A stretch of DNA of 64,000 nucleotides from Dongia deserti (GTDB lineage: Bacteria > Pseudomonadota > Alphaproteobacteria > Dongiales > Dongiaceae): positions 1 to 64,000 of the forward strand of contig NZ_QORW01000028.1 of the NCBI RefSeq assembly GCF_003574735.1. Direction: 5' to 3'. How positions within the stretch are numbered: the stretch's first letter is position 1; each line of letters opens with the position of its first letter. The notes under the pieces are model-generated. The model saw nothing but the letters and a program-made list of their open reading frames with translations. It was not told the origin of the DNA and searched no databases. Shown here piece by piece: positions 53,529 through 61,586 of the stretch. A program made the position numbers and the translations under genes.

Positions 53529-53849
53529 TCAGATGCGTGGAGGCGCGGTCTCAGGCAGGATGTAGGTCAGCTCGACAGCCGCCGCTGGGGCTTGATCATA
53601 TGTCGTGCCAGCCAGCATCCACATAGCGCCAGCTGTCGATCGCGGCAGCATGGTCTGAGCCTGGCTGGCACAAGTCTGGCTGAGCTGGCAAACCAGTGTT
53701 GCTTCCGGACAGGGAGCGTGATCCGCGGCTGGCGCCGTGACGGTGCAATCCTGGCACGCGAGGCAATCCGCCCGGACAGACAAGGGCGCGCCGATCGCGA
53801 AGATCGCGATCAGGAGAGCAGTCAGCAAATGAATCGTGGCCGCGCGCAT
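53529..53849 (-). CDS. Small secreted cysteine-rich protein
   Basis: This 106-residue protein has a signal peptide (about residues 1-27, cleavage near RADC) and six cysteines, four in the CLACQDCTV and APCPEAT segments and two further on. A hydrophobic C-terminal region is rich in Ala and Pro. It lies 96 bases upstream of cusC on the same strand. The Cys pattern and context suggest periplasmic copper or silver binding, like other small accessory proteins of metal-efflux operons; no known family was recognised. Confidence 0.6.
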   Translation of the reverse strand: MRAATIHLLTALLIAIFAIGAPLSVRADCLACQDCTVTAPAADHAPCPEATLVCQLSQTCASQAQTMLPRSTAGAMWMLAGTTYDQAPAAAVELTYILPETAPPRI

Positions 53850-53975
53850 GGACGAAGCCTATAGCACAGGTTCTCGGGAATTGGCTGCGTCAAAAGCGGC
53901 GTCACGGCAAATTGAGCGGCATGGTTTCGATGCCGCCGCACTATCGACTGCTTGAGGGCAGCCGATCCCACCCAG

Positions 53976-54749
53976 CTACAAGTTGAGCTCGATCTCCGCC
54001 TTACGCAGCGCGACCGCCATTTCGCGCGCCGGTGCCTTGTCGGTGACGATGCGGTTGAGGTCCGCCAGCGGACAGACGACCTCCAGATTCGGCTGCCCGA
54101 ATTTGACGTGATCGATCAGCAGCATGCGCTCCTGGGCCCGCGCGAGCATGGCGCGCTTGACCGCGGCGGCATTGGAATTCGCTTCGTTCGGTCCCTCCAT
54201 GGTGAGACCGCTCGCGCCGATGACGGCGCGATTGGCATTGAAGCGGGAGAGAAACGCGATGCAATCCGGCCCGGCGACACCACCCTCCTGCACTTCGTAG
54301 CGACCAGGGCAAGCGATGACGGTCATCGAGGGATTGGTGGCCACCGCCTGAGCAACCGCAAAGCTGTTGGTGATGACAGTGAGGTCCTTGAGCTCCGCCG
54401 CCAAGCGTCGTGCGAAATGCAGCGTGGTGGAGCCGGCATCGATCATCAGCACCTCGCCCGGCTGCACGAACTTGATGGCGAGCGACGCAATCTGCTCGCG
54501 CTCAGCCATCATGGCGTTGGCGCGCTCGCTCCAGGCCGGCTCGAAGCCGAACGGCCGCGCGACGGCGCCGCCGTAAGTGCGGTTGATGAGGCCGCTTTCC
54601 CCCATCTCCTCCAGGTCGCGGCGGATGGTCTCGTACGACACGCCGAGCTCGTTCGCCAGCTCTGAAATGCGCAAGGTCGCCGAAACCCGAAGCTCCGCCA
54701 GGATCCGTTGCTGCCGGTCCCGTTTGGATAGCCTTTGCGTTCCACTCAT
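53976..54749 (-). CDS. DeoR-family transcriptional regulator (GlpR/AgaR-like)
   Basis: This 257-residue protein has an N-terminal helix-turn-helix (LRISELANELGVSYETIRRD, about residues 27-46) and a C-terminal sugar-phosphate-binding domain with DAGSTT near 100 and VIGASGL near 182. The DNA-reading SYETIRRDL helix is typical of DeoR repressors controlled by sugar phosphates. It is divergent from an ABC binding-protein gene. ATG at 54749 follows AGAGG. Confidence 0.88.
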   Translation of the reverse strand: MSGTQRLSKRDRQQRILAELRVSATLRISELANELGVSYETIRRDLEEMGESGLINRTYGGAVARPFGFEPAWSERANAMMAEREQIASLAIKFVQPGEVLMIDAGSTTLHFARRLAAELKDLTVITNSFAVAQAVATNPSMTVIACPGRYEVQEGGVAGPDCIAFLSRFNANRAVIGASGLTMEGPNEANSNAAAVKRAMLARAQERMLLIDHVKFGQPNLEVVCPLADLNRIVTDKAPAREMAVALRKAEIELNL

Positions 54750-54824
54750 GATGGCCCCGCCTCTGATCTGAACCTGCCGTCCTCTATACCCGAAAATTAC
54801 CGGAGTCGGCATGTGGTGAGTTAC

Positions 54825-54865
54825 GCATTTATGACGGATCACATGTGCAACATCGCAATTTATGC
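54825..54865. promoter_or_regulatory. Repeated sites in the deoR/binding-protein gap
   Basis: The stretch carries GCATTTATG at 54825-54833 and GCAATTTATGC at 54855-54865, direct repeats 30 bases apart, with the palindrome CACATGTG between them (54840-54847). DeoR proteins often bind direct repeats of about this size. The rest of the 295-base gap has no gene. Confidence 0.4.
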
Positions 54866-55044
54866 TCTTGAAGGTCAACAGGCCGCCTGCTAGCGTCCAG
54901 ATGGGGTCCGGCAGCGATTTCCAGCGAAGTAACCACAACGCGTTCGGCTGCGATGGCTGCCTCAGCAGGTCGGACGGGACCATTTTCACAACATTGCACA
55001 ACCCGGGCCAACGGCACCAACGGGCTTTCGGAAGGAGGGACAGC

Positions 55045-56157
55045 ATGAAACCGTGCTTGCTGCGGGCCGCGATCGGTTCGCTTTCTGTCGCGGCTCTTCT
55101 CACCGCCAACAACCCGGCCGTGGCGGACGCGATGAGCGAGCTGGTCGAGGCGGCAAAGAAAGAGGGTGAGCTCACCATCATCGCCGTGCCGCATGATTGG
55201 TGCAATTACGCGGAGGTCGTCGCCAACTTCAAGAGCAAGTATCCGTTCCTGAAGCTCAATGAGCTTGATCCTGATGCCGGCTCGGGCGACGAGATCGAAG
55301 CGATCAAGGCCAACAAGGGGAACAAGGGACCGCAGGCCCCGGATGTGATCGACGTGGGCCTGTCCTTCGGGCCCTCCTCGAAGGCGGAAGGTCTGCTGCA
55401 GCCGTACAAGGTCTCGACCTGGGACAGCATCCCGGAGCATCAGAAGGATCCCGATGGATATTGGTACGGCGACTATTACGGCGTGCTGGCCTTTGAGGTG
55501 AACGCCGATCTGGTGCCGAATCCGCCGGCCGACTGGGCCGATCTGAAGAAGCCTGAATACGCCAACATGGTGGCGTTGAGCGGGGATCCGCGCGTCTCCA
55601 ACGAGTCCATCCTCAGCGTATTCGCAGCCGGCCTGGCCATGGCAGGCGGAGATGCGGACAAGGCGCCCGCCGAAGGGCTGAAGTTCTTTGCCGAGCTCAG
55701 CAAGGCCGGCAACTTCGTGCCGATCGGCGGCCAGGCAGCGCCGCTCGCTCAAGGTACGACGCCGATCATCATTCGCTGGGACTATCTGTCACTCGCCGAC
55801 AACGACACGCTGAAAGGCAATCCGGAGGTCAAGACCATCGTGCCGAAGACCGGTGTGATCGCGGGCGTCTATGTGCAGGCGATCAGCGCGTATGCGCCGC
55901 ATCCCAACGCGGCGAAGCTGTGGATGGAACATCTCTATTCCGACGAAAGCCAGATCGCCTGGCTGAGGGGCTATTGCCATCCGATCCGGTTCCTCGACCT
56001 GGTGAAGAGAGGAAAGGTCCCGCAGGAGCTACTCGACAAGCTGCCGCCAGCGGAACACTACGAAGCGGCTCTCTTCCCCACCATCGAGCAGCAGGCCAAG
56101 GCCAAGGAAACCATCACCAAACAGTGGGACGTGGTGGTCGGCGCCAACATTCAGTGA
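55045..56157 (+). CDS. ABC transporter substrate-binding protein (orphan)
   Basis: This 370-residue secreted binding protein has a signal peptide (about residues 1-29, ending in VADA). The mature part is of the type-II class that binds iron, polyamines, phosphonates or sugars; landmarks are GELTIIAVPHDWCNYAEV near 37 and YWYGDYYGVLAFEVN near 137. There is no permease or ATPase gene next to it, so it either serves a transporter elsewhere or acts as a sensor. ATG follows GGAAGGAGGG; a terminator lies directly downstream. Confidence 0.83.
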   Translation: MKPCLLRAAIGSLSVAALLTANNPAVADAMSELVEAAKKEGELTIIAVPHDWCNYAEVVANFKSKYPFLKLNELDPDAGSGDEIEAIKANKGNKGPQAPDVIDVGLSFGPSSKAEGLLQPYKVSTWDSIPEHQKDPDGYWYGDYYGVLAFEVNADLVPNPPADWADLKKPEYANMVALSGDPRVSNESILSVFAAGLAMAGGDADKAPAEGLKFFAELSKAGNFVPIGGQAAPLAQGTTPIIIRWDYLSLADNDTLKGNPEVKTIVPKTGVIAGVYVQAISAYAPHPNAAKLWMEHLYSDESQIAWLRGYCHPIRFLDLVKRGKVPQELLDKLPPAEHYEAALFPTIEQQAKAKETITKQWDVVVGANIQ

Positions 56158-56174
56158 CGCCGCCTCCCTTCTGC

Positions 56175-56208
56175 GCCGCGCCCCGGCAACCGGGCGCGGC
56201 CCTTTTTT
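56175..56208 (+). terminator. Intrinsic terminator
   Basis: GCCGCGCCCCGG pairs with CCGGGCGCGGC around a CAA loop, with one bulged C, and is followed by CC and a run of seven T. It lies 18 bases after the binding-protein stop and ends that transcript before the DUF72 gene. Confidence 0.88.
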
Positions 56209-56246
56209 TGTGCGGATCACAGCGTGTGTTCTCGTGTTGTTTCCGC

Positions 56247-57134
56247 ATGGCAAAGGCAGGACAGGTACGGATCGGCGTTTCAGGCTGGCGGTACGAGGGC
56301 TGGCGGGGCGTGTTCTATCCCGACGGTCTGCGCCAGAAGGATGAACTCTCCTATCTCGCACGGCAGTTTGCGACGGTCGAGATCAACGGCACATTCTACT
56401 CGCTACAGCGGCCGGAATCCTTTGAGGCCTGGAGCAGCGAGACGCCAGCGGACTTCGTCTTTGCCGTCAAAGGATCACGCTACATCACGCATATGCTGCG
56501 TTTGGTGAAGTTCGAGCAGCCACTAGCCAATTTCTTTGCCAGCGGCGTGCTGGCGCTCGGCCCGAAGCTCGGCCCGATCCTGTGGCAGTTTCCGCCCAAC
56601 TTCCGCTTTAATGCAGAGAAACTGGAGGCCTTCTACCACCTGCTGCCGCGCGATACCGAACAGGCGGCGCGTCTCGCCCGCCGGCACGATGCGCGAGTCA
56701 CGGGCCGGGCCTTTCTGAAACCCGGGCCGAAACGCAAGCTGCGCCACGCGATGGAAATCCGGCACGACAGCTTCATCGCCCCGGAGTTCATCAAGCTCCT
56801 GCGTAAGTATCGCATCGGCTTGGTTGCCGCCGACACGGTCGAATGGCCGCTGCTGATGGACCTGACCAGCGACTTCGTTTATTGCCGGCTGCACGGCTCG
56901 GAGGAACTCTACGCCAGCGGCTATGACGATGCGGCGCTGGAGCGCTGGGCCGATCGCCTGGCGGCTTGGGCAAAAGGAAGCGAGCACAAAGACGGAACGC
57001 GCGTGATCGACAAGCCGGCGCCGGCGCGCGTGACGCGCGACGTCTACGTCTACTTCGACAACGACAAGAAAGTGCGCGCCCCGTTCGACGCGCACTCTCT
57101 GATCAAAAAGGTCGATCGGCGTTTGGGGAAATGA
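56247..57134 (+). CDS. DUF72 family protein
   Basis: This 295-residue TIM-barrel-like protein has the family start (VRIGVSGWRYEGWRGVFYP) and the later FVYCRLHGSEELYASGYDD region near 210. DUF72 proteins are widespread and of unproved enzymatic function. It has no signal peptide. ATG at 56247 has no strong ribosome site, but upstream frames run across the terminator. It is convergent with the CBS gene. Confidence 0.88.
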   Translation: MAKAGQVRIGVSGWRYEGWRGVFYPDGLRQKDELSYLARQFATVEINGTFYSLQRPESFEAWSSETPADFVFAVKGSRYITHMLRLVKFEQPLANFFASGVLALGPKLGPILWQFPPNFRFNAEKLEAFYHLLPRDTEQAARLARRHDARVTGRAFLKPGPKRKLRHAMEIRHDSFIAPEFIKLLRKYRIGLVAADTVEWPLLMDLTSDFVYCRLHGSEELYASGYDDAALERWADRLAAWAKGSEHKDGTRVIDKPAPARVTRDVYVYFDNDKKVRAPFDAHSLIKKVDRRLGK

Positions 57135-57140
57135 AGGTCC

Positions 57141-57581
57141 TTAGGCCGCCGCCGACTGGCAGTGCTCGCCGCCCGGCTCGACAACGCGCAGGAATGCTTC
57201 TCCCACTACCACCGGATCGTGCTCCAGCGCGGCGTCGGCCAGAGTGACAATTCCCACCAGCCGCTTGCTGCGGTCCATCACCGGGAGGCGGCGGACCTGG
57301 TTGTCGCCCATGTTCTCGACGACATGGTCGACATCCTCGTCCTCGAAGCAATATTTTACGTCCTCGGTCATGACCTCGCCGATCTTTGTGTCCGGCCCTT
57401 TCCCGGCAGCGAGGCAACGCACGACGATGTCGCGGTCCGTGACCATGCCGATGATACGGTCATGGTCGCCGACCGGCATGAATCCGATGTCCCGTTCCGC
57501 CATGATCTGCGCGACCTCGCCAACAGTCTCACGTGGGCTGGCCAGGATGACGTCGCGGTTCATGATTTCCTTGATCTGCAT
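57141..57581 (-). CDS. Tandem CBS-domain protein
   Basis: This 146-residue protein is made of two CBS domains (about residues 1-58 and 70-127) that usually bind AMP, ATP or NADH and form a dimeric disk. The linker includes the MTEDVKYCFEDEDVDHVV stretch. ATG follows GAGGAGG. It has no catalytic domain, so it is a stand-alone energy or redox sensor. Confidence 0.88.
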   Translation of the reverse strand: MQIKEIMNRDVILASPRETVGEVAQIMAERDIGFMPVGDHDRIIGMVTDRDIVVRCLAAGKGPDTKIGEVMTEDVKYCFEDEDVDHVVENMGDNQVRRLPVMDRSKRLVGIVTLADAALEHDPVVVGEAFLRVVEPGGEHCQSAAA

Positions 57582-57732
57582 GACGAAACCTCCTCTTGCG
57601 CAAGGACTCTATGACGGTCAACCGGGCGACTGGCGCTGCGTTGCACGATATCGAGCCGTGCGCCGGCCTATTGCGCATCGGGCAACCTGAACACATGTCA
57701 GTGTTACCAAGCCCTCTGCCCTGGAGATTCCG

Positions 57733-58692
57733 ATGAGATTCGTTGCACTCTCCGCTGCGCTGGTTTGCCTCGCGACCGCAGCATCCGTTACCAAGGCCGA
57801 AACCACCCAGTATTTTCCGGTGCCGGAAGGCGCCGGGCCACATGACGTCGCGCCGGCGCCGGACGGCACCGTGTGGTACACAGCGCAGGGCCAAGGCGCG
57901 CTGGGGCGCCTCGATCCCAAGAGCGGAGAAGTCAAACAGATCCCGCTTGGCGACAGCTCCGCGCCACACGGCGTCATTGTCGGTCCCGATGGTGCAGCGT
58001 GGGTGACGGATGGCGGGCTGAACGCCATCGTGCGGGTGGATCCCGCAACGTTGGAGGTGAAGACCTTCCCCCTCCCCGATTCTTACGACTCCGCCAACCT
58101 CAACACACCGGCCTTTGGCAAAGGCGGCGTCCTGTGGTTCACGGGACAGAACGGGATCTACGGCTCACTTGATCCAGCCACGGGCAAGATGTCGGTCTAT
58201 GAGGATCCCGAGGGGCGCGGTCCGTATGGCATCACTGCGACGCCGGACGGCACGGTCTATTACGCCTCCCTCGCTGGCAGCCACATCGCGCGCATCGATG
58301 CGGAGACCGGCAAAGCCACGATCATCGAGCCGCCTACGGAGGACCAGGGGGCACGCCGCGTCTGGTCAGATTCCAAAGGTCGCATCTGGGTCAGCGAATG
58401 GCGTTCGGGCCAAGTCTCTGCGTACGATCCCGCTTCGGACACCTGGCGCAGTTGGCGCCTGCCGGGCGATGGGCCGAAAACCTATGCCGTCTACGTAGAC
58501 AACAAGGACAAGGTCTGGCTGACCGATTTCGGCGCCAATGCCATCGTGCGCTTCGATCCTGAGAAGGAGACCTTCAAGAGCTTTCCCAGTGACCGCGACA
58601 ACGCCGATGTCCGGCAGCTGCATGGCCGCCCGGGCGAGGTCTGGGGCGCCGAATCCGGCACCGACCGGCTGGTAGTGATCCGCGCGGAGTAG
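57733..58692 (+). CDS. Secreted Vgb-like (streptogramin-lyase-type) beta-propeller
   Basis: This 319-residue protein has a signal peptide (about residues 1-22, ending near TKA) and repeats of about 40 residues with the DGTVWYT, DGAAWVTD and KVWLTDFG pattern, typical of the seven-bladed Vgb family. True virginiamycin B lyases are cytoplasmic and have catalytic His and Glu positions that I cannot place with certainty here, so resistance function is unlikely; a secreted binding or sensing role is equally possible. ATG follows GGAG. Confidence 0.82.
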   Translation: MRFVALSAALVCLATAASVTKAETTQYFPVPEGAGPHDVAPAPDGTVWYTAQGQGALGRLDPKSGEVKQIPLGDSSAPHGVIVGPDGAAWVTDGGLNAIVRVDPATLEVKTFPLPDSYDSANLNTPAFGKGGVLWFTGQNGIYGSLDPATGKMSVYEDPEGRGPYGITATPDGTVYYASLAGSHIARIDAETGKATIIEPPTEDQGARRVWSDSKGRIWVSEWRSGQVSAYDPASDTWRSWRLPGDGPKTYAVYVDNKDKVWLTDFGANAIVRFDPEKETFKSFPSDRDNADVRQLHGRPGEVWGAESGTDRLVVIRAE

Positions 58693-58698
58693 CGCGCG

Positions 58699-58963
58699 AG
58701 AGCGTAGCCCGGTCAGCTAGATGCATTCTGTTCGCCGGTGGTGAGGCAGCCGGTAGGAAGGCTGCGCAGGCCGTAGTGGGACTACGGCCAAGCGGCCTGA
58801 CGCCGCGGATGCCCGCCACCGGCGAACCCGAAAGGACGGGCGCTTTTCGGCCAGGGCCGCGTCAGAGGCCTTGCCTGTAGTCCCACTACGGGCCGCGGGC
58901 TCTTCCTTCCCCTGGCCGAAAAGCGCTCCGTCAGAATGCGTCTAGCTGACCGGACTACGCTCT
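58699..58963. repeat. 265-bp nested palindrome
   Basis: The outer arms at 58699-58730 and 58932-58963 are 32-base reverse complements with 2 mismatches. Inside are two further paired units. Unit 1 has TTCGCCGGTGG and CCACCGGCGAA (58731-58741 and 58816-58826) enclosing a perfect 9-bp hairpin, GGCCGTAGT-GGG-ACTACGGCC (58769-58789). Unit 2 has a perfect 17-bp stem starting GCGCTTTTCGG (58840-58856 with 58910-58926) enclosing CTGTAGT-CCC-ACTACGG. The element exactly fills the gap between two convergent genes, touching one stop codon. Confidence 0.85.
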
Positions 58964-59511
58964 TAGCGCCACTTGATGGAGCAGCCCATCGCCGGGCTCT
59001 GCTCCCGCGGATAGGGCTCGCCCGCCAGCGCCGCTTCGACGGCCATGGAGAGGTCTTGACCGGTGATGGGGCGGCCATTGCCCGGCGTGCTGTCATCGAA
59101 GCGACCGTGATAGAACAGCTTGCGGCCGCTATCGAACAAATAGAATTCCGGCGTGCACGCCGCGCCGTAGGCCTTCGCCACCGCCTGGCTCTCGTCCACC
59201 AGATAGGGGAATGGGTAGCCATAGGTGTCGATGTCCGCCTGCATCTTCTCCGGCGAATCGTCGGCGTAGCGCGACCAGTCGTTGGCGTTGATCGCGACCA
59301 TCGCAAGTCCGCGCGCCTGATACTTCGTCGCGAAATCCACCAGCGCCTTCTTGAGATGCTTCACGTACGGGCAGTGGTTGCAGATGAACATGACCAGCAG
59401 CGCCGGCGCCCCCGCAAAATCCTTCGACGCATGACGGCGGCCCTTCGGATCCGGCAGATCAAAGGCCGGTGCTGGTGTTCCCATGGTCATATCGGCGGAA
59501 GGGGTCGGCAT
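58963..59511 (-). CDS. Thioredoxin-fold protein (AhpC/TSA-redoxin family)
   Basis: This 182-residue protein has the N-terminal GTPAPAFDLPDPKG segment and an active-site-like motif with Cys 44 and Cys 47 (FICNHCPYVKHL). The CNHCPY motif is found in a group of bacterial redoxins that resemble peroxiredoxins but have a CxxC pair. The catalytic specificity is uncertain. ATG at 59511 follows GAGGAG. The stop codon touches the nested palindrome. Confidence 0.85.
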   Translation of the reverse strand: MPTPSADMTMGTPAPAFDLPDPKGRRHASKDFAGAPALLVMFICNHCPYVKHLKKALVDFATKYQARGLAMVAINANDWSRYADDSPEKMQADIDTYGYPFPYLVDESQAVAKAYGAACTPEFYLFDSGRKLFYHGRFDDSTPGNGRPITGQDLSMAVEAALAGEPYPREQSPAMGCSIKWR

Positions 59512-59585
59512 GACTGAAATCTCCTCGCAATCGGTGATGGGACAATCTAGCAGGCTTAACCGCGTGGGTGAACGCGGGTTCCGGC

Positions 59586-60161
59586 TTACAGACCGAACGT
59601 CGCCTTGATGGCTTCCGCGCACTGCATCGGCGTGGCAGCGCTGGCATCGAGTTCGAGATCGTAGCGCTTGCCCTGGTGGACGCGGTCATATTGCCAGCGG
59701 GCCAGGCCGATCAGTCGGTCGCCGCGCTCCCGCTCGCGCGCTTCCAGCACGTCCAATGGTGCAAATATCCCCACCGTATGGAACGTGAATCCGGCGAGGA
59801 GAGCGATGTAGTCGGCCATCTCATCCTCGAGCAGGACATCATCGATGATCAGGTTATTGCCTTGGCGCGCCATCGCCGCCACGGCATGGCGCATGCCGCG
59901 CAATGTGCGTTCGGTGACCGACCCGCTCTTGATGGCGACCGTCGGCTTGCTGTCCTGCATCACGGTCTCGAAAGTCAGCCCATCGGGATGATCCCAGAAG
60001 CGTTCCGGCATCATGTTGAGGAATGCATCCATCTCCACGTGCAGGAAAGGCTCCGTGGCGATGGTCTGCAGCGCCTTGGCGATCGACGACTTGCCAACGC
60101 TACCGACGCCGTTGAAGAGAATGACTGTCGACGTTCCGTCCAAGGTGTCCCCCGCGATCAC
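59586..60161 (-). CDS. Chloramphenicol phosphotransferase-like P-loop kinase
   Basis: This 191-residue nucleotide-binding protein has the P-loop GVGSVGKSS at residues 18-26 and HVEMDAF near 41 with the Asp that is catalytic in CPT. AKRQGNNLIIDDVLLE-type strand 3 lies near 103 and RERERGDR near 145. Similar proteins phosphorylate the 3-hydroxyl of chloramphenicol or act as small kinases of unknown substrate. It starts with GTG. A resistance role cannot be concluded from similarity alone. Confidence 0.78.
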   Translation of the reverse strand: MIAGDTLDGTSTVILFNGVGSVGKSSIAKALQTIATEPFLHVEMDAFLNMMPERFWDHPDGLTFETVMQDSKPTVAIKSGSVTERTLRGMRHAVAAMARQGNNLIIDDVLLEDEMADYIALLAGFTFHTVGIFAPLDVLEARERERGDRLIGLARWQYDRVHQGKRYDLELDASAATPMQCAEAIKATFGL

Positions 60162-60203
60162 GCACGAATGATGTGCACTGAAAGCGGCGCCGGCGCAATG
60201 ACG

Positions 60204-61382
60204 TCAGCGATGGACCGTGCGCTGCGCGGGAAAACGGGCGTGGACCGTGGTTCCCTCTCCGAGCTTGGATTCGACCTGCAGACTGCCTTGATGGAGCTCG
60301 ATCAGCGCCTTCACTAGCGGCAATCCCAGGCCGGTCCCTTCGTATCGGCGACCCAGGGAATGCTCGAGCTGGCGAAAGGGGCTCAGGGCGCGCGGAATGT
60401 CGTCGGGGCTCATCCCGATTCCGGTATCCCTGACGCTGATGACGATCGTGCCGCAATCGTCCAATCGGGCACCGACATCGATCTCGCCACCCTGTGGCGT
60501 GAACTTCACCGCATTCGATAGGAAGTTCACAACGATCTGCCGGAGCGAGCGCTGATCGGCCAGCAGAAACGGGAGATCCGCAGGGACAATCGTGTGCAGG
60601 CACAGGTCCTTTCTGGCCGCAAGCTCCCGCATCAGACGGGCGCCCTCCGCGATCGCCTTCGAGATGTCGCAGACTTCCTCATTCAGCTCATATCTGCCGG
60701 CTTCGACTTTGGTGAGATCGAGGATGTCGTTGATGAGCTGCAGCAGATGAACGCCGCTTCGATGAATGTCCTCGGCATACTCGCGGTAGCGTTGCTCGTT
60801 GATCGCGCCGAGCAATTCATCCTTGATGATTTCGGAGAAGCCGATGACCGCATTCAAGGGCGTGCGCAACTCATGGCTCATGTTGGCCAGGAACTGCGAT
60901 TTCGCCCGATTGGCGTCTTCAGCCTGCACCTTCGCAGCGAACAGATCCTGTTCGATCCGCTTGCGCCCGGTGATGTCGGAGATCACGCCGACCAGGTAGC
61001 GGCGGCCGTCCTGCATCTCGACCATGGACTTGCGCGTGTGGAGCCAGAAATCCATGCCTTCGGGATTGGTCAGCCTCTCCTCGTTTTCGTGCGCCGCACC
61101 GCTGGCGAGGACCTTGCTGTCGACCTGCTGAAAGAACGCAGCTTGCTCGGCCGGCACGACGTCGAAGTCGGTGCGGCCGACCAGCTCCGCGCGCGTCCGG
61201 CTGAGCAGCGCGCAGAATGCATCGTTGAAGAAAACGAAGCGGAACTGCTCGTCCTTCACGAAAACCGGACTCTGAACCGCGTTCACGACCTGTGACAGGA
61301 ACTCTTCGGTCGTCGCATGCGTGCGCGGACCGGCCAGGCTGGACGGGTCAGGAGCGGCAGCGCATGACGGCGGCAAGTTCAT
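60204..61382 (-). CDS. PAS-domain sensor histidine kinase
   Basis: This soluble kinase of about 392 residues has a PAS domain (about residues 28-140, with FRFVFFNDAFCALL) followed by HisKA with the phosphorylated His 170 (FLANMSHELRTPLNA). The HATPase domain has N-box NFLSNAVKF, G1 DTGIGM and G2 GTGLGLPLVK. No membrane span is seen, so it senses a cytosolic signal. ATG at 61382 is chosen; ATG at 61466 is possible and neither has a clear ribosome site. No response regulator is adjacent. Confidence 0.86.
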   Translation of the reverse strand: MNLPPSCAAAPDPSSLAGPRTHATTEEFLSQVVNAVQSPVFVKDEQFRFVFFNDAFCALLSRTRAELVGRTDFDVVPAEQAAFFQQVDSKVLASGAAHENEERLTNPEGMDFWLHTRKSMVEMQDGRRYLVGVISDITGRKRIEQDLFAAKVQAEDANRAKSQFLANMSHELRTPLNAVIGFSEIIKDELLGAINEQRYREYAEDIHRSGVHLLQLINDILDLTKVEAGRYELNEEVCDISKAIAEGARLMRELAARKDLCLHTIVPADLPFLLADQRSLRQIVVNFLSNAVKFTPQGGEIDVGARLDDCGTIVISVRDTGIGMSPDDIPRALSPFRQLEHSLGRRYEGTGLGLPLVKALIELHQGSLQVESKLGEGTTVHARFPAQRTVHR

Positions 61383-61586
61383 CGCGTCGCGGCCGGCGTC
61401 TGTTGCAGTTCGAAATGGACGCGGAGCATTGGCAGCGTGGTCCCACCGTGCTGTTCGAAACGCCATAGGGTAAGGACGCTTCGTTAATCCGGCCTTACGG
61501 AACGGTCCATGGGCCAACTAGCCTATATCAATGGTAGTAGAGGCCGTCACGCGCGTGCACATCTGGAAGAAGCTTTCCGGTGGTGG

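Noticed and set aside
57595-57604. CTTGCGCAAG palindrome near the CBS gene
   Set aside because: A single 10-bp palindrome just upstream of the gene is common in GC-rich DNA, and no second site or regulator supports it.
57733-58692. Antibiotic (streptogramin) resistance role for the Vgb-like protein
   Set aside because: It carries a signal peptide and the lyase catalytic residues cannot be placed with confidence; propeller similarity alone is not enough.
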